Assembly (NCBI GenBank): GCA_002457145.1
Contig: NTJP01000006.1
Location: 43,088 to 107,087, forward strand
Length of the DNA: 64,000 nucleotides
Reading direction: 5' to 3'
Origin: Marine Group II euryarchaeote MED-G38
Lineage (GTDB): Archaea > Thermoplasmatota > Poseidoniia > Poseidoniales > Thalassarchaeaceae
Part shown: positions 37,821-48,102 of the stretch, one piece after another
How positions within the stretch are numbered: the first letter of the stretch is position 1
Layout: the number at the start of each line of letters is the position of its first letter
Translations under genes and position numbers: made by a program
The notes under the pieces: model-generated
What the model was told of the DNA's origin: nothing
The model's database searches: none
What the model saw: the letters and a program-made list of their open reading frames with translations, nothing else

Positions 37821-38843
37821 ATGAAAAAAATAATTTATACAAAAGTCGGAGGACTTGAGGCGATAGATATAATAGAACAAGAAAAAGAGAATATTGGTGA
37901 AAGAGAAGTTAGAGTTAGAGTTCACCGGGCAGGAATTAATTTTGCCGATCTAATGATGAGGCAGGGATTATATGGTGCAAGTCCAGATTTTCCTTTTACC
38001 CCGGGTTATGAGGTATCAGGAGAAGTTATTGAAATAGGTAAACTTGTCTCAAAAGTTAATCTAAATGACAGAGTAATAGCTATTCCAGGTTTTGGAGGGT
38101 ATTCTGAAGAAATAATAATTACAGAAAATAGAGTAATCATAATACCTGAAAAAATGTCCTATGATCAAGCTGCATCTATTCCTGTGACTTATGGTACTGC
38201 TTTCCATATGTTAGTTCATTTAGGCTGCATAAAAGAAGGAGACGCCATATTAATTCATCATGCAGCAGGAGGAGTGGGAACAGCAGCAGCACAAATATGT
38301 AAGGCATATGGTGCATCTTTAATCATAGGAACTGCTTCTAGTAAGAAAAAAGATTTTGTTGAATCCCTTGGAATGCATTTTGTAGATAAAGAAAAAGATG
38401 ATTTTGTTAAAATATGTAAAGATCTTACAGGAGGTTTTGGAGTTAATCAGGCAATAGACCCAGTTGCAGGAAAGCATTTGATGAGATCATATAAAGCACT
38501 GAGAAACGGAGGCAAATTACATTGCTTTGGAGCTTCCTCTGCTGTTCCGAAGTCAAAAAGATCATGGTTTGCTGCATTGAAGATGTGGATCGATACACCA
38601 AGATTCAATCCAATAAAAATGATGAAATCTAATAAATCTGTTTTTGGAGTTCATATGGGAACTTTAGACGATGAGAGGATATTTAATAGTCATCTTCAAG
38701 AGTTGAATAAGATGATGCTGTCGGGAAGTATTAATCCAATAATAGACTCAATTTGGAGATTTGAAGATGTACGTGAAGCCCAGAGGCATATGCATGATAG
38801 AAAAAATTGTGGCAAAATAATATTAGATTTTGCACCTAAATAA
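37821..38843 (+). CDS. MDR-superfamily NAD(P)H oxidoreductase (quinone reductase/VAT1-like)
   Basis: A 340-aa medium-chain dehydrogenase/reductase without the structural zinc cysteines. It shows AGINFADLMMRQGLYG, the TPGYEVSGEV motif and the nucleotide-binding HHAAGGVGTAAAQICKA. The C-terminal SKRSWFAALKMWIDTPRFNP loop resembles the VAT-1/quinone oxidoreductase branch. The start follows GGTGAT. Likely substrates are quinones or enones. Confidence 0.88.
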   Translation: MKKIIYTKVGGLEAIDIIEQEKENIGEREVRVRVHRAGINFADLMMRQGLYGASPDFPFTPGYEVSGEVIEIGKLVSKVNLNDRVIAIPGFGGYSEEIIITENRVIIIPEKMSYDQAASIPVTYGTAFHMLVHLGCIKEGDAILIHHAAGGVGTAAAQICKAYGASLIIGTASSKKKDFVESLGMHFVDKEKDDFVKICKDLTGGFGVNQAIDPVAGKHLMRSYKALRNGGKLHCFGASSAVPKSKRSWFAALKMWIDTPRFNPIKMMKSNKSVFGVHMGTLDDERIFNSHLQELNKMMLSGSINPIIDSIWRFEDVREAQRHMHDRKNCGKIILDFAPK

Positions 38844-38866
38844 TTAAAAATATTACGAAGATTATC

Positions 38867-39289
38867 CTATAGCCTAACAGGCCTAGTTGCTCCACAAGCC
38901 TGGCATTTTAGAAGAGTCGTTCTAGCTTCTCTTATGAAACTAGTATCTGGTGATCTGCACTGATTACAAATTACATATGATTTAACATAAGAAACTATTT
39001 TTTCTTTAATTCTTTTTGGAGGGACTCGTCCTTTGAACATTATTCGAATCTGCTCTCTAGTTCCGGATGTTCCCAACTCATTTAATAGATATTGATAAAC
39101 ATGATTTGCGTCGCGATCCATTGCATCTACAATATCTGAGAAATTTCTCAATATTGTCTGACTTCCTTCTATTAAAACATCGGGTTCGGGCATAGTCCAT
39201 CTTGACCTCTCGCTGATATCTTTGGGTATCATTTCTCTGGCTCTGTCGAGAAGTGATTCATAGTCAGACATGATTGGTCCAATAGCCAT
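38867..39289 (-). CDS. eif2b: Translation initiation factor 2 subunit beta (aIF2-beta)
   Basis: A 140-aa protein. The alpha-beta core includes VYQYLLNELGTSGTREQIRIMFKGRV, and the C-terminal zinc ribbon is CNQCRSPDT...LLKCQACGA. It forms the aIF2 heterotrimer that delivers initiator tRNA. The start at 39289 has GGGTGA 7 nt upstream; a second ATG at 39268 is possible. Divergent from dut. Confidence 0.95.
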   Translation of the reverse strand: MAIGPIMSDYESLLDRAREMIPKDISERSRWTMPEPDVLIEGSQTILRNFSDIVDAMDRDANHVYQYLLNELGTSGTREQIRIMFKGRVPPKRIKEKIVSYVKSYVICNQCRSPDTSFIREARTTLLKCQACGATRPVRL

Positions 39290-39358
39290 TCCTTTTTCAC
39301 CCCACCGGATAAATTACAATTTACTAAATGTAAAAAGGCTACCTCCTTTGCTAGTAGC

Positions 39359-39808
39359 ATGGATATGACCTTGGAAGTTAAAGTTGCAAAGATTCATTCA
39401 ATGGCCAAGATGCCTACGAGAGGAAGTATAAATGCCGCAGGATGGGATTTGTATGCATTGGAAGATATGACAGTACCATTTAGAAAAAGTATGAAAATAC
39501 GTACGGGAATTAGAGTTGCAATACCTAATGGATATGAGGGTCAGGTCAGATCACGTTCTTCATTAGGCAAGAAAGGATTAATATTACCTCATAGTATTGG
39601 AACAATCGATTCAGATTATAGAGGAGAATTATTTGTCTTAATGACATGGATAGGTGAGAGTGAATCCTACACAGTAACCGCGGGTGAAAGAATCGCCCAA
39701 TTACTAATTTGTCCCATACCAGATGTCATCTTTACAGAAGTTGATGAAGATGATTTAGGTAAAACCGAGCGAGGAGCGGGTGGTTTTGGAAGTACTGGTA
39801 AGTTCTAA
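39359..39808 (+). CDS. dut: dUTP diphosphatase
   Basis: A 149-aa trimeric-type dUTPase with all five motifs: AAGWDLYA, RSRSSLGKKG, GTIDSDYRGE, GERIAQLL and ERGAGGFGSTG. It removes dUTP to form dUMP. A second ATG follows two codons later, so the N-terminus is uncertain by two residues. Confidence 0.96.
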   Translation: MDMTLEVKVAKIHSMAKMPTRGSINAAGWDLYALEDMTVPFRKSMKIRTGIRVAIPNGYEGQVRSRSSLGKKGLILPHSIGTIDSDYRGELFVLMTWIGESESYTVTAGERIAQLLICPIPDVIFTEVDEDDLGKTERGAGGFGSTGKF

Positions 39809-39881
39809 AAATTACTTTTTTATTTAAAATAACTAGTCTATTGTCGGTGGATTCATAGCACTTGAGTGTCAGGCAGGTATT

Positions 39882-40460
39882 ATGCAAATGAGTATAGAGG
39901 AACTTAGGAAGCAAGTAGAGAGTTATCGTACTGAAGGCTTGAGTACACAACAAATAGCGGATGAAATGTCACTTTCTCAGACGACTGTATTGTGGCTTTC
40001 GGCTAAAGAAATAGTTGAAGAACAACCAATTGATATCAGAGTTGGGTGGAGATCTATAGCAGTAAAAGGTTCTAGAATTGAGGCTATTTCATCAATATTC
40101 TGTGACATAATTGAAGAAGAATGTGGAGACGAAATTGATGTAATTGTAGGCATAAGTCTCAATGGGATAGCATTTGCTCAATCAATTGCCAGCATGATGG
40201 ACTTGGAACTTTCAATTAGTCGGAGCATAAGTGAAGATGGAAATGGACATATTTCAGATGTTTATGCAGATGTAAGAGGTAAAAATGTAGTCATAATAGA
40301 TGATGTAATATCTTCTGGGACCACTATGAAGAAAACAATAAATAATTTAAAAACCATGGGTAGTAATGTTTCCTTATGTGTTGTGCTTGCAAATAAGTCT
40401 GTTGTTGATGAATTAGAAGGCGTTCCTCTGAGAGGGTTAATTAGAGTAGTTTCTGTTTGA
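39882..40460 (+). CDS. GfcR-like PRTase-domain transcriptional regulator
   Basis: A 192-aa protein with an N-terminal helix-turn-helix (YRTEGLSTQQIADEMSLSQTTVLWL) and a phosphoribosyltransferase-like domain. The PRPP loop reads VVIIDDVISSGTTMKK. Haloarchaeal GfcR proteins with this architecture regulate sugar catabolism, and relatives were long annotated as orotate phosphoribosyltransferases. The start ATG is preceded by AGGTATT. It is followed 9 bp later by lysS. Confidence 0.86.
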   Translation: MQMSIEELRKQVESYRTEGLSTQQIADEMSLSQTTVLWLSAKEIVEEQPIDIRVGWRSIAVKGSRIEAISSIFCDIIEEECGDEIDVIVGISLNGIAFAQSIASMMDLELSISRSISEDGNGHISDVYADVRGKNVVIIDDVISSGTTMKKTINNLKTMGSNVSLCVVLANKSVVDELEGVPLRGLIRVVSV

Positions 40461-40469
40461 GGTGTCAAT

Positions 40470-42050
40470 ATGCATTGGGCGGACCATACCGCACAAACAC
40501 TCAAAGAAAGAGGAGAGTCACAAGTTTGCGCCTCTGGCATAACTCCATCTGGTGAATTTCACATAGGCCATATTAGAGAAATTCTTAGTGCTGAGATGAT
40601 ACATAGGGCATGCCTAGATATTGGATTAAAATCAAAATATATATTCATAGTTGACTCGATGGATCCTCTTAGGAGAGTTTACGATTTCTTATCTCCTAGT
40701 TATCAGAAATATATTGGAGTCCCTTTGGCGTTCATACCCGCGCCTGATTCAAATGGAGAACCCGATAAAAAAAGAGGTAGTTATGCGGAGTATTTTCTAA
40801 ATCCTTTCTTAACATCTCTAGAAAGAATAGGAGTAATTCCTGAAATAGTAATGAATCATGAAGTTTATGCTCAAGGCAAATTTGCCAGTAAAATTGATAT
40901 TGCAATAAATAAAAAAGAGGAGATTAGAGAAATAATAGAAAATATTTCTGGACGTGAATTACCAGTAGATTGGTTTCCATATTCTCCTATCGGGTCAGAT
41001 GGTAGCATGGATGGAGTTAAAGTAACTAAGTATGAGAAGCCATATGTATATTGGATTGATAAAAATGGCGTTGAGGGAATTTCTGATATAAATAAAGCAG
41101 AAGGAAAATTACCCTGGAGGATAGATTGGGCTGCACGCTGGGGAATACATAATATCACGTCTGAGCCGGCTGGAAAGGATCATGGTTCTGCCGGAGGCAG
41201 TTATGACACTGGAATACCAATATGCAGACTACTTGGGAGTGAGCCTCCAAAGAAAATGGTATATGAATGGATTCAGATAAAAGGAATGGGTCCTATGTCG
41301 AGTTCTAAAGGAGTAACTATAGGACCAGTTGAAGCATTGGAATTAGTACCTCCCCAAATACTTCGATATATAATAGCAAGAAGTAAAGTAAATCGGCATA
41401 TTGATTTTGATACTGGAGATACTTTATTTGAAATGGCGGATGAATATGAACGGTTATTATCTGAATCTATTAATGTAAGAGATGAGGAAATGACGCGTCG
41501 ACAAAGAATTGCCAAAGAAACCAATAATGGAGCACTTCGGTTAAGTCAGATAAAAAGAGGAGACAATCCAAAGGATTCATGGGCAGGAGTTTCGTTCCGT
41601 CATTTAGCTTTATTAGCTCAGATAAAAAATGATGATGATGACGTATGGAAATCACTCCAAAAAAGTGGCCATATAGAAGATAAGCCCGCAAAGATTTTAC
41701 AAGTTAGATTAGAAAGAATGCGGAATTGGATAAATGGCCCACATTTCCCTGAAGACTCAAAGATAAAAATTCAGAAAGAATTGAGTACGCTTGCCAGTGA
41801 AAATATAACGAGTCATCAAATCAAATTCATATATAATTTAAAAAATAAATTTATTATTTGTGAATGGGATGAGAATGTAATAAATAATCAGATAAGAGAT
41901 TCAGCAAAAGAAGTTGATTTGAAAATTAAAGATGCATATTTAGCTCTTTATTGGCTATTAATTAATAAAAATAAGGGGCCAAAAATAGCCGCTATAATTT
42001 CAGAATTACAAAGGAACGATATAATCAAGATATTTGAGACAGTTTTTTGA
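40470..42050 (+). CDS. lysS: Lysyl-tRNA synthetase, class I
   Basis: A 526-aa class I LysRS, the form found in most archaea and some bacteria. The HIGH motif is in SGEFHIGHIREIL, and the second ATP motif is GPMSSSKGVTIG. The GAGGTG site lies 5 nt before the ATG. The C-terminal half is helical, as in the family. It lies on the same strand as gfcR and convergent to carB. Confidence 0.96.
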   Translation: MHWADHTAQTLKERGESQVCASGITPSGEFHIGHIREILSAEMIHRACLDIGLKSKYIFIVDSMDPLRRVYDFLSPSYQKYIGVPLAFIPAPDSNGEPDKKRGSYAEYFLNPFLTSLERIGVIPEIVMNHEVYAQGKFASKIDIAINKKEEIREIIENISGRELPVDWFPYSPIGSDGSMDGVKVTKYEKPYVYWIDKNGVEGISDINKAEGKLPWRIDWAARWGIHNITSEPAGKDHGSAGGSYDTGIPICRLLGSEPPKKMVYEWIQIKGMGPMSSSKGVTIGPVEALELVPPQILRYIIARSKVNRHIDFDTGDTLFEMADEYERLLSESINVRDEEMTRRQRIAKETNNGALRLSQIKRGDNPKDSWAGVSFRHLALLAQIKNDDDDVWKSLQKSGHIEDKPAKILQVRLERMRNWINGPHFPEDSKIKIQKELSTLASENITSHQIKFIYNLKNKFIICEWDENVINNQIRDSAKEVDLKIKDAYLALYWLLINKNKGPKIAAIISELQRNDIIKIFETVF

Positions 42051-42062
42051 ATATAAATTGAT

Positions 42063-45000
42063 TTAAAGTGAAGAAATATCAAGGGCACGTGGTTCTGGCA
42101 TACCTAATCTAGCTTCATAAATTGCTTCAACTTCCATTTTAGCTCCGGCCATGGTAGTCACAAATGGTATATTCAATTCCACAGCTAATCTTCTCATCAT
42201 ATTACCATCCAAAACCGCCCCTCCTGTAGAACTAGGGGTATTTATTATCAAATTAATTTTACCTTGCCTCATTAGATCTAATGCGTCAGGAGAAGATCCT
42301 TCAGAAATTCTATAGCAAGTTTCTACATCAAGATTTCCTGACTCTCTCAAAATACTTGAAGTGCCACTAGTTGCGTATAATTTGAAACCCATATCTTGTA
42401 ATTTTTTTGCATGTTTAATAACTCTAACTTTATCTTTGTCGTTAACTGTGACATAAACTCCGCCTTCAGTAGGAATTGGAGACTCAGTTGCCATCCTTGC
42501 CTTCAAATATGCTGCAGAAGCACGAATATGAGAGCCCATGACTTCACCTGTTGATTTCATTTCAGGACCTGGAGCAGGATCTAATCCCCTTAATTTAATG
42601 AATGGGAAAACTGGTGCTTTAACACAAACTGCTTTATCTTGGGCAGAGGGAATAGGAAGATCACTAAGTTGATCTCCTAAAGCTACCCTAGCTGCGATTC
42701 TAGCCAGTGGGATGCCGGTTGACTTGGCTACAAAGGGAAAGGTTCGTGAACCACGTGGGTTTACTTCCAAAACGTATAAAATTTCTTCTTTAATGGCGAA
42801 TTGTATATTAAAACAGCCTCTTATATCAAGCCCTAGGCCAATTTTATTTGTCCATTTTTTTACTTCGGATAACATTTCATCAGAAACATTTTGAGTAGGT
42901 ATAAAACAAGTCGAATCTCCAGAGTGGATTCCTGCTTCCTCGAGATGTTCCATTATAGCACCAATGAGTACTGTGTTACCATCACAAACAGCATCTACAT
43001 CTAATTCCATAGCATTTCCCAAATATTCATCAATTAATAGAGGTTTATCATTAGCAATGTATGCTTCCGCCATATACGCTTCCAGTTGAATATTTGAAGA
43101 TAAAATCTCCATACCTCTTCCTCCTAAGACATATGAAGGTCTAATCAGCACAGGGTAGCCGATTTTTTTAACTGCAGCGCGGACATCTTCGGAGGATTTA
43201 GCCGTAAGTCCATTCGGCATTCTCAAATCATTATTTGAAGCGAATTTCTCAAAACGAAATCTATCACTCGCTTCATCAATTGCAGATGGGCTAGTTCCTT
43301 TGATTACAGTTTTTAGACCTAAAGATTTTAGATAATTTAGATTATTATTGAGAGGCAATGCTAGGTTTATTGCAGTTTGACCTCCGAATTGAAGTAGAAT
43401 ACCATCTGCAGATTCCCTCAATAATATCTCTGAAACATTTTCTAAAGTTAGAGGATCGAAATAAAGTCTATCACTGGTATCAAAGTCAGTCGATACAGTT
43501 TCAGGGTTATTATTGATTATTATAGCCTCATGATTGAGGTCTTGAATTGCTCCTGCGGCATGGACACATGCGTAATCAAATTCTATACCCTGACCTATCC
43601 TAATAGGTCCAGAACCAACAACAACCATTCTTTTTTTACTACTATTTTTTGCCTCAGGAGTTTTGTCTATGCCGTGTGTAACCTTACTTCCTTCATAAGT
43701 TGAATAATAATATGGAGTTACTGCAGCAAATTCTGCTGCACAGGAATCAACCATCCTAAATCTAGGATGAATACCTAACTCATGTCTTCTTTTTGTAATT
43801 GATAATTCATCTATTTCCGAAGCAATGTCATTGGAATTATTTGCATTAAAACCCACAAGGGCGTTTGCTATATAAAGATCCGAAAAACCCATTCCTTTCC
43901 AAAACCTTAGATCTTTTTCAGATATTTGTGAAGTATTCAATCCAGAACTTCCGATTGATTTTACTTCGGCTTCAACTAGAGCCATAGTCTCAAATCTATG
44001 TAAAAACCATCGAGTTATTCCTCCTGTCAAATTCCTTATTTCTTCGATACTATATCCTCTTCGAAAGGCTTCAAAAATCGCACTCATTCTCCTATCTGAA
44101 GGGACACTGAGCCACTCTTCCAGAATATTACTTGGTAACGGCTTGGTTGAATCAATATCTCTAAATTCTCCATCTGAACAATCGGCAATAGTCAATGGAA
44201 TTGGATGTGGTTTACCATATTCTAGACTGGCCCATGCTTTCAGACATGCTTCTTCGAAAGAACGTCCTATAGCCATTACTTCACCAGTAGATTTCATAGA
44301 TGTACCAATTGTCCTATCTGCAGTTCTAAATTTATCAAATGGCCATCTAGGAATTTTTACAACACAATAATCTAAAGTTGGCTCAAATGCAGCGGTAGTT
44401 CCTTCACCTGTTATTGGATTTGGTAATTCATCCAATGTATATCCCACTGCAATCAAAGCAGCCATCCTAGCAATAGGATATCCTGTGGCTTTTGATGCAA
44501 GTGCAGAAGAACGAGATACTCGTGGATTTACTTCTATCACACGAAAGTCACCATTGGATTGGTCAAAAGCAAATTGTACATTGCATCCACCCTTGATATT
44601 TAAGCGTCGAATCAATTTTAGAGCAGCATCTCTCAACATCTGATGATCTTGATCAGATAGAGTCTGTTGAGGAGCCACGACTATTGATTCACCAGTATGA
44701 ACTCCCATTGGGTCCAAATTTTCCATAGTACAGACAATAATCGCATTATCTGCATCATCTCTCATAACTTCATATTCATGTTCTTGCCAACCTAGTATAC
44801 TTTCTTCTACTAATACTTGTCCTATTGCAGAATGTAGTATCCCTTGGCTTGCAATCTCAACTAATTGTCCTTTATTGAATGCAGTTCCTCCTCCTAAGCC
44901 ACCTAGTGTAAAAGCAGGCCTAATAAGAAGCGGAAATCCACCTAAATTTTCTGCGGCCAGGAGGACTTCATCTATAGATGAGCAAGCGATTCCTCTGCAA

Positions 45001-45428
45001 ACTGGAAGATCTATTTCTTCACATGTTTTCTTAAATAAATCTCTATCTTCAGCTTCATCTATTGAAACTAAGTCGCAACCAATTAGTTCAACACCTAGTT
45101 GTTCAAGTGAACCATCATGAGCTAACGCAGATGCAATATTTAGAGCTGTCTGACCTCCCATTCCTGCAAGTAGAGCATCGGGCTTCTCAATTTCTAGAAT
45201 ACGCCTAACAACCTCAGGAAGGAGTGGTTCTATGTATATTTTATCTGCCATTTCGGGATCATTCTGAATAGTAGCAGGGTTAGAATTTATTATTATAATC
45301 TCATAACCATCATCTCTTAATGCACGACAGGCTTGAGAACCCGAAAAATCAAATTCAGCAGCCTGTCCTATTCTTATTGGACCGCTTCCAAGAATAGCAA
45401 TTTTTTTTAAATCATCTCTACGAGGCAT
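42063..45428 (-). CDS. carB: Carbamoyl-phosphate synthase large subunit
   Basis: A 1121-aa protein (usual length about 1070) with two ATP-grasp halves that use ammonia, bicarbonate and ATP. The N-terminal repeat starts IAILGSGPIRIGQAAEFDFSG and the second VVVGSGPIRIGQGIEFDYA, followed by the C-terminal MGS-like allosteric domain (GFKLYATSGTSSILRESG). The carA stop overlaps the carB ATG by one base (TAATG). It feeds pyrimidine and arginine synthesis. Confidence 0.97.
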   Translation of the reverse strand: MPRRDDLKKIAILGSGPIRIGQAAEFDFSGSQACRALRDDGYEIIIINSNPATIQNDPEMADKIYIEPLLPEVVRRILEIEKPDALLAGMGGQTALNIASALAHDGSLEQLGVELIGCDLVSIDEAEDRDLFKKTCEEIDLPVCRGIACSSIDEVLLAAENLGGFPLLIRPAFTLGGLGGGTAFNKGQLVEIASQGILHSAIGQVLVEESILGWQEHEYEVMRDDADNAIIVCTMENLDPMGVHTGESIVVAPQQTLSDQDHQMLRDAALKLIRRLNIKGGCNVQFAFDQSNGDFRVIEVNPRVSRSSALASKATGYPIARMAALIAVGYTLDELPNPITGEGTTAAFEPTLDYCVVKIPRWPFDKFRTADRTIGTSMKSTGEVMAIGRSFEEACLKAWASLEYGKPHPIPLTIADCSDGEFRDIDSTKPLPSNILEEWLSVPSDRRMSAIFEAFRRGYSIEEIRNLTGGITRWFLHRFETMALVEAEVKSIGSSGLNTSQISEKDLRFWKGMGFSDLYIANALVGFNANNSNDIASEIDELSITKRRHELGIHPRFRMVDSCAAEFAAVTPYYYSTYEGSKVTHGIDKTPEAKNSSKKRMVVVGSGPIRIGQGIEFDYACVHAAGAIQDLNHEAIIINNNPETVSTDFDTSDRLYFDPLTLENVSEILLRESADGILLQFGGQTAINLALPLNNNLNYLKSLGLKTVIKGTSPSAIDEASDRFRFEKFASNNDLRMPNGLTAKSSEDVRAAVKKIGYPVLIRPSYVLGGRGMEILSSNIQLEAYMAEAYIANDKPLLIDEYLGNAMELDVDAVCDGNTVLIGAIMEHLEEAGIHSGDSTCFIPTQNVSDEMLSEVKKWTNKIGLGLDIRGCFNIQFAIKEEILYVLEVNPRGSRTFPFVAKSTGIPLARIAARVALGDQLSDLPIPSAQDKAVCVKAPVFPFIKLRGLDPAPGPEMKSTGEVMGSHIRASAAYLKARMATESPIPTEGGVYVTVNDKDKVRVIKHAKKLQDMGFKLYATSGTSSILRESGNLDVETCYRISEGSSPDALDLMRQGKINLIINTPSSTGGAVLDGNMMRRLAVELNIPFVTTMAGAKMEVEAIYEARLGMPEPRALDISSL

Positions 45429-46795
45429 TAAAGATCATTCCCTTCCATAGTTATTGATTTCAATTTAGGATTATTCTTATTTTGGACGAGGTTAGAAAAT
45501 CTATCAAATAGTGGAGAGGCATCATGAGGCCCGGGGCATGCCTCAGGATGGAATTGAATCGTAAAGGCAGGCCTATCAATCAAATCTAATCCTTCTACGG
45601 TTTTATCATTTGCATTAATATGACGTACCTTGAAATCAGCCCCAAGAATATTTTCATTGATATCTGAGCATAATCCAGAAGGATGTGGAGACAACATACC
45701 ATTAGTTGGATCCTCTAACGCATAACCATGATTTTGGCTAGTTATTATCACCTTACCAGTTTCAATATCTAAAACTGGCTGATTAGTACCTCTATGGCCA
45801 TACTTTAGCTTGTATGTTCTCAATCCAGCTGCCAAACCCATTAGTTGGTGACCTAAGCAAATTCCCATAACAGGTATCTCGGAACGTACTGCTTCTGCTA
45901 AAGATTTCCTAGCCGTTAAAGCAAGTCCATTATGTGCTGGATCGCCAGGGCCATTTGAAGCGAATATAGCATCTGGATTCCAGTCATCTACTATTGTCTT
46001 GAAATCAATAGAAGCGGGGCACCAAACTACCTCAAAGCGATTACATAATTCACTTAAAATATTATATTTAACCCCGCAATCTATTGCTGCTAATCTTGGT
46101 AATTTTTGACCTATTTCATCGGTTGCTCCAGGGTTAATTACTATGGCTTCTTTACAAGTTACTGAGGCAACTAAATCTTCATGATCAGGAGGAGTCATAT
46201 TATCTAATAATGAATATATTTCTTCCTCCTTCTCTAAAGGGCCGAAAGCACATAGTAGCGTTCCAAATTCCCTTACCTTTTTTGTTAATTCTCTAGTATC
46301 TATTTCTTCTATGCCGGGAATATTATGTAAAAGTAGAAAATCGTGAACACTTCCAACGCTATCTCTATGATCGGGTATTTTCATTAATTGTTTACATATA
46401 ACGCCCCTTGGATGCACTCTTGATGATTCAGATTGACCTGGTATTATCCCATAATTACCCAATAGAGGCCAAGTGAATGTAAGCACTTGGCCGGCAAATG
46501 AAGGATCGGTTAAACTTTCTTGATATCCAGTCATTCCTGTTATGAAAACTAGTTCGCCCTGAGAAATTATTTCTGAGCCAAATAACTTTCCCTCAAATCT
46601 AGAACCATCTGCCAGCAAAAGCACCCCTTTGTTGCCTTTAGGACCTTCTTTAACCTTGGAATCTAACAAAATATCGGCTGCATCGGTAAATGTCGGGTAA
46701 TCATTTACTCCCTGACAAAAAGCCCCCGGGGAGAATCCTCGACTAATTCCCGACTCCGACATCAGCAATGCTGCCAAACTACGACTATTAATCAT
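45428..46795 (-). CDS. carA: Carbamoyl-phosphate synthase small subunit
   Basis: A 455-aa glutamine amidotransferase subunit. The class I GATase triad is visible: Cys in PVMGICLGHQLMGLA, and His-x-Glu in FTIQFHPEACPGP. The N-terminal domain starts with LLLADGSRFEG and contains TGMTGYQESLTDPS. About 55 residues precede this domain, longer than usual (about 380 aa). An AT-rich TATTTTTATG about 25 bp before the ATG suggests a leaderless start; a TTG at 46804 would add three residues. Confidence 0.95.
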   Translation of the reverse strand: MINSRSLAALLMSESGISRGFSPGAFCQGVNDYPTFTDAADILLDSKVKEGPKGNKGVLLLADGSRFEGKLFGSEIISQGELVFITGMTGYQESLTDPSFAGQVLTFTWPLLGNYGIIPGQSESSRVHPRGVICKQLMKIPDHRDSVGSVHDFLLLHNIPGIEEIDTRELTKKVREFGTLLCAFGPLEKEEEIYSLLDNMTPPDHEDLVASVTCKEAIVINPGATDEIGQKLPRLAAIDCGVKYNILSELCNRFEVVWCPASIDFKTIVDDWNPDAIFASNGPGDPAHNGLALTARKSLAEAVRSEIPVMGICLGHQLMGLAAGLRTYKLKYGHRGTNQPVLDIETGKVIITSQNHGYALEDPTNGMLSPHPSGLCSDINENILGADFKVRHINANDKTVEGLDLIDRPAFTIQFHPEACPGPHDASPLFDRFSNLVQNKNNPKLKSITMEGNDL

Positions 46796-46837
46796 TGAGA
46801 ACAATAAACATAAAAATAGATGTTAATGAGTAGAAAA

Positions 46838-47392
46838 TCACTCTTCTTCAGCAATAAAAACTTTTTTTTCACGAGCAGAAGGTAAGACTTTTATCTCGCC
46901 GCCCTCAAATCTTTTATCAGGATCTATTTTACCGACCCATGAATTTAGAAAAATTGCTAAAGCAGCCACCTCAGAGTGTGGCTGGTTGCCAATAGAAATA
47001 TTGTAGTCTGCTAGACCAAAAATTTCACCTGGAACTTTAGTACCCCCAACAACAATAATAATTGATTTATCATCAGGAATTTTTGAAATTGTCTTCTCTA
47101 ATCCTTCCCCATACATCGTCAAATGAACTATAGTCGAAGACTTATTCTTAGAAACATTCCTCAGAAATTTTAATGGTTTAGGTTCATAATAACAATCAAA
47201 ATTCCCACCAAAGCGTGAAGTCACCGAAGACCATGTTTCGAGAGGAGATTTGTCTTCTTCTCCACATAAGATTATCTTATCAGCACCAAATGCGCGGGCT
47301 GTAAGGCCCAAATGAGATGTTATTCTCTTATCTCTTTCCCTGCGATGACCAAGTCTAAGGACAGAAATATCATTGGCCCCTACAGATGACAT
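46838..47392 (-). CDS. trm56: tRNA (cytidine-56-2'-O)-methyltransferase
   Basis: A 184-aa SPOUT-class methyltransferase. It has the archaeal aTrm56 landmarks VLRLGHRRERDKRITSHLGLTARAFGA at the start, VHLTMYGEGL in the middle, and the knot region VVGGTKVPGEIFGLADYNISIGNQPHSEVAALAIFL. It methylates C56 of the T-loop in archaeal tRNAs. It lies 5 bp after the membrane protein gene. Confidence 0.95.
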   Translation of the reverse strand: MSSVGANDISVLRLGHRRERDKRITSHLGLTARAFGADKIILCGEEDKSPLETWSSVTSRFGGNFDCYYEPKPLKFLRNVSKNKSSTIVHLTMYGEGLEKTISKIPDDKSIIIVVGGTKVPGEIFGLADYNISIGNQPHSEVAALAIFLNSWVGKIDPDKRFEGGEIKVLPSAREKKVFIAEEE

Positions 47393-47397
47393 AGAAG

Positions 47398-48075
47398 TTA
47401 TGCGTAAGGCCCCTCTTCATCAGTATGCCCCTGATCGCCAGTGATTTCAAAAGGTGTAGAAATATTCACATCCATATTAAGCATACTTGAACTGACCCAT
47501 TGAAGGAGTAAGGCATCGAAAAAGAATTTTGAGCCCAAATATACCATAATTGAGAGTGTAAAAAGTCTTCCGGAAGCAAATAAAGCAGATTCGGCACCTA
47601 ATTCATCGTAATGAAGAATTAATGGCTCTAGTATGTAGAATATTCCAAGGACGATTAATAAGCCGCCTATATTTGAAATAGTAGCATTTCCTTTTTCCCT
47701 TCCCATTACAACGACAAAAGTTGATACAAAAATTATCACAGCAACTACTAGACTTAGAGTTTCAAATCCAAATTGGCCGATCATAGAGGAGGGGATTTCA
47801 GAATCATTGACCGTATTTCCACCTTTTTTTATCGATATCCACCAAAATAAAGCGCTAGTCATCATTAATGCTCCTGACATCAATCCTCTTTGATTTATCA
47901 TTTCTCTAACGTGATGTGAGTCTTTTGGTTTTAATCTCTGTATTATTGAATCCATTATCAATAGCGTTTGTCCATCTGGAGCCTGATTATTAGATAGCCC
48001 ACTTGTAGTTTGTAAGAGTTCATCACCTATGTCCTCTCCCATAGCCATTACAGGGTTGCATGTCTGCCACATCAT
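47398..48075 (-). CDS. Hypothetical integral membrane protein
   Basis: A 225-aa protein with about four hydrophobic segments (roughly residues 65-85, 105-125, 135-155 and 165-185) and a polar N-terminal 55 residues. No family is recognised. The start could be the ATG at 48075 or the ATG at 48048/48042; the first leaves only 27 bp to the divergent folP start. It is upstream of trm56 in the same operon. Confidence 0.6.
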   Translation of the reverse strand: MMWQTCNPVMAMGEDIGDELLQTTSGLSNNQAPDGQTLLIMDSIIQRLKPKDSHHVREMINQRGLMSGALMMTSALFWWISIKKGGNTVNDSEIPSSMIGQFGFETLSLVVAVIIFVSTFVVVMGREKGNATISNIGGLLIVLGIFYILEPLILHYDELGAESALFASGRLFTLSIMVYLGSKFFFDALLLQWVSSSMLNMDVNISTPFEITGDQGHTDEEGPYA

Positions 48076-48102
48076 AAAGGATACGTAGGATAGGAGGATA
48101 AG

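Noticed and set aside
39882-40460. Orotate phosphoribosyltransferase (pyrE) for the PRTase-domain gene
   Set aside because: The N-terminal helix-turn-helix and its architecture fit GfcR-like regulators better, despite pyrimidine genes in the window.
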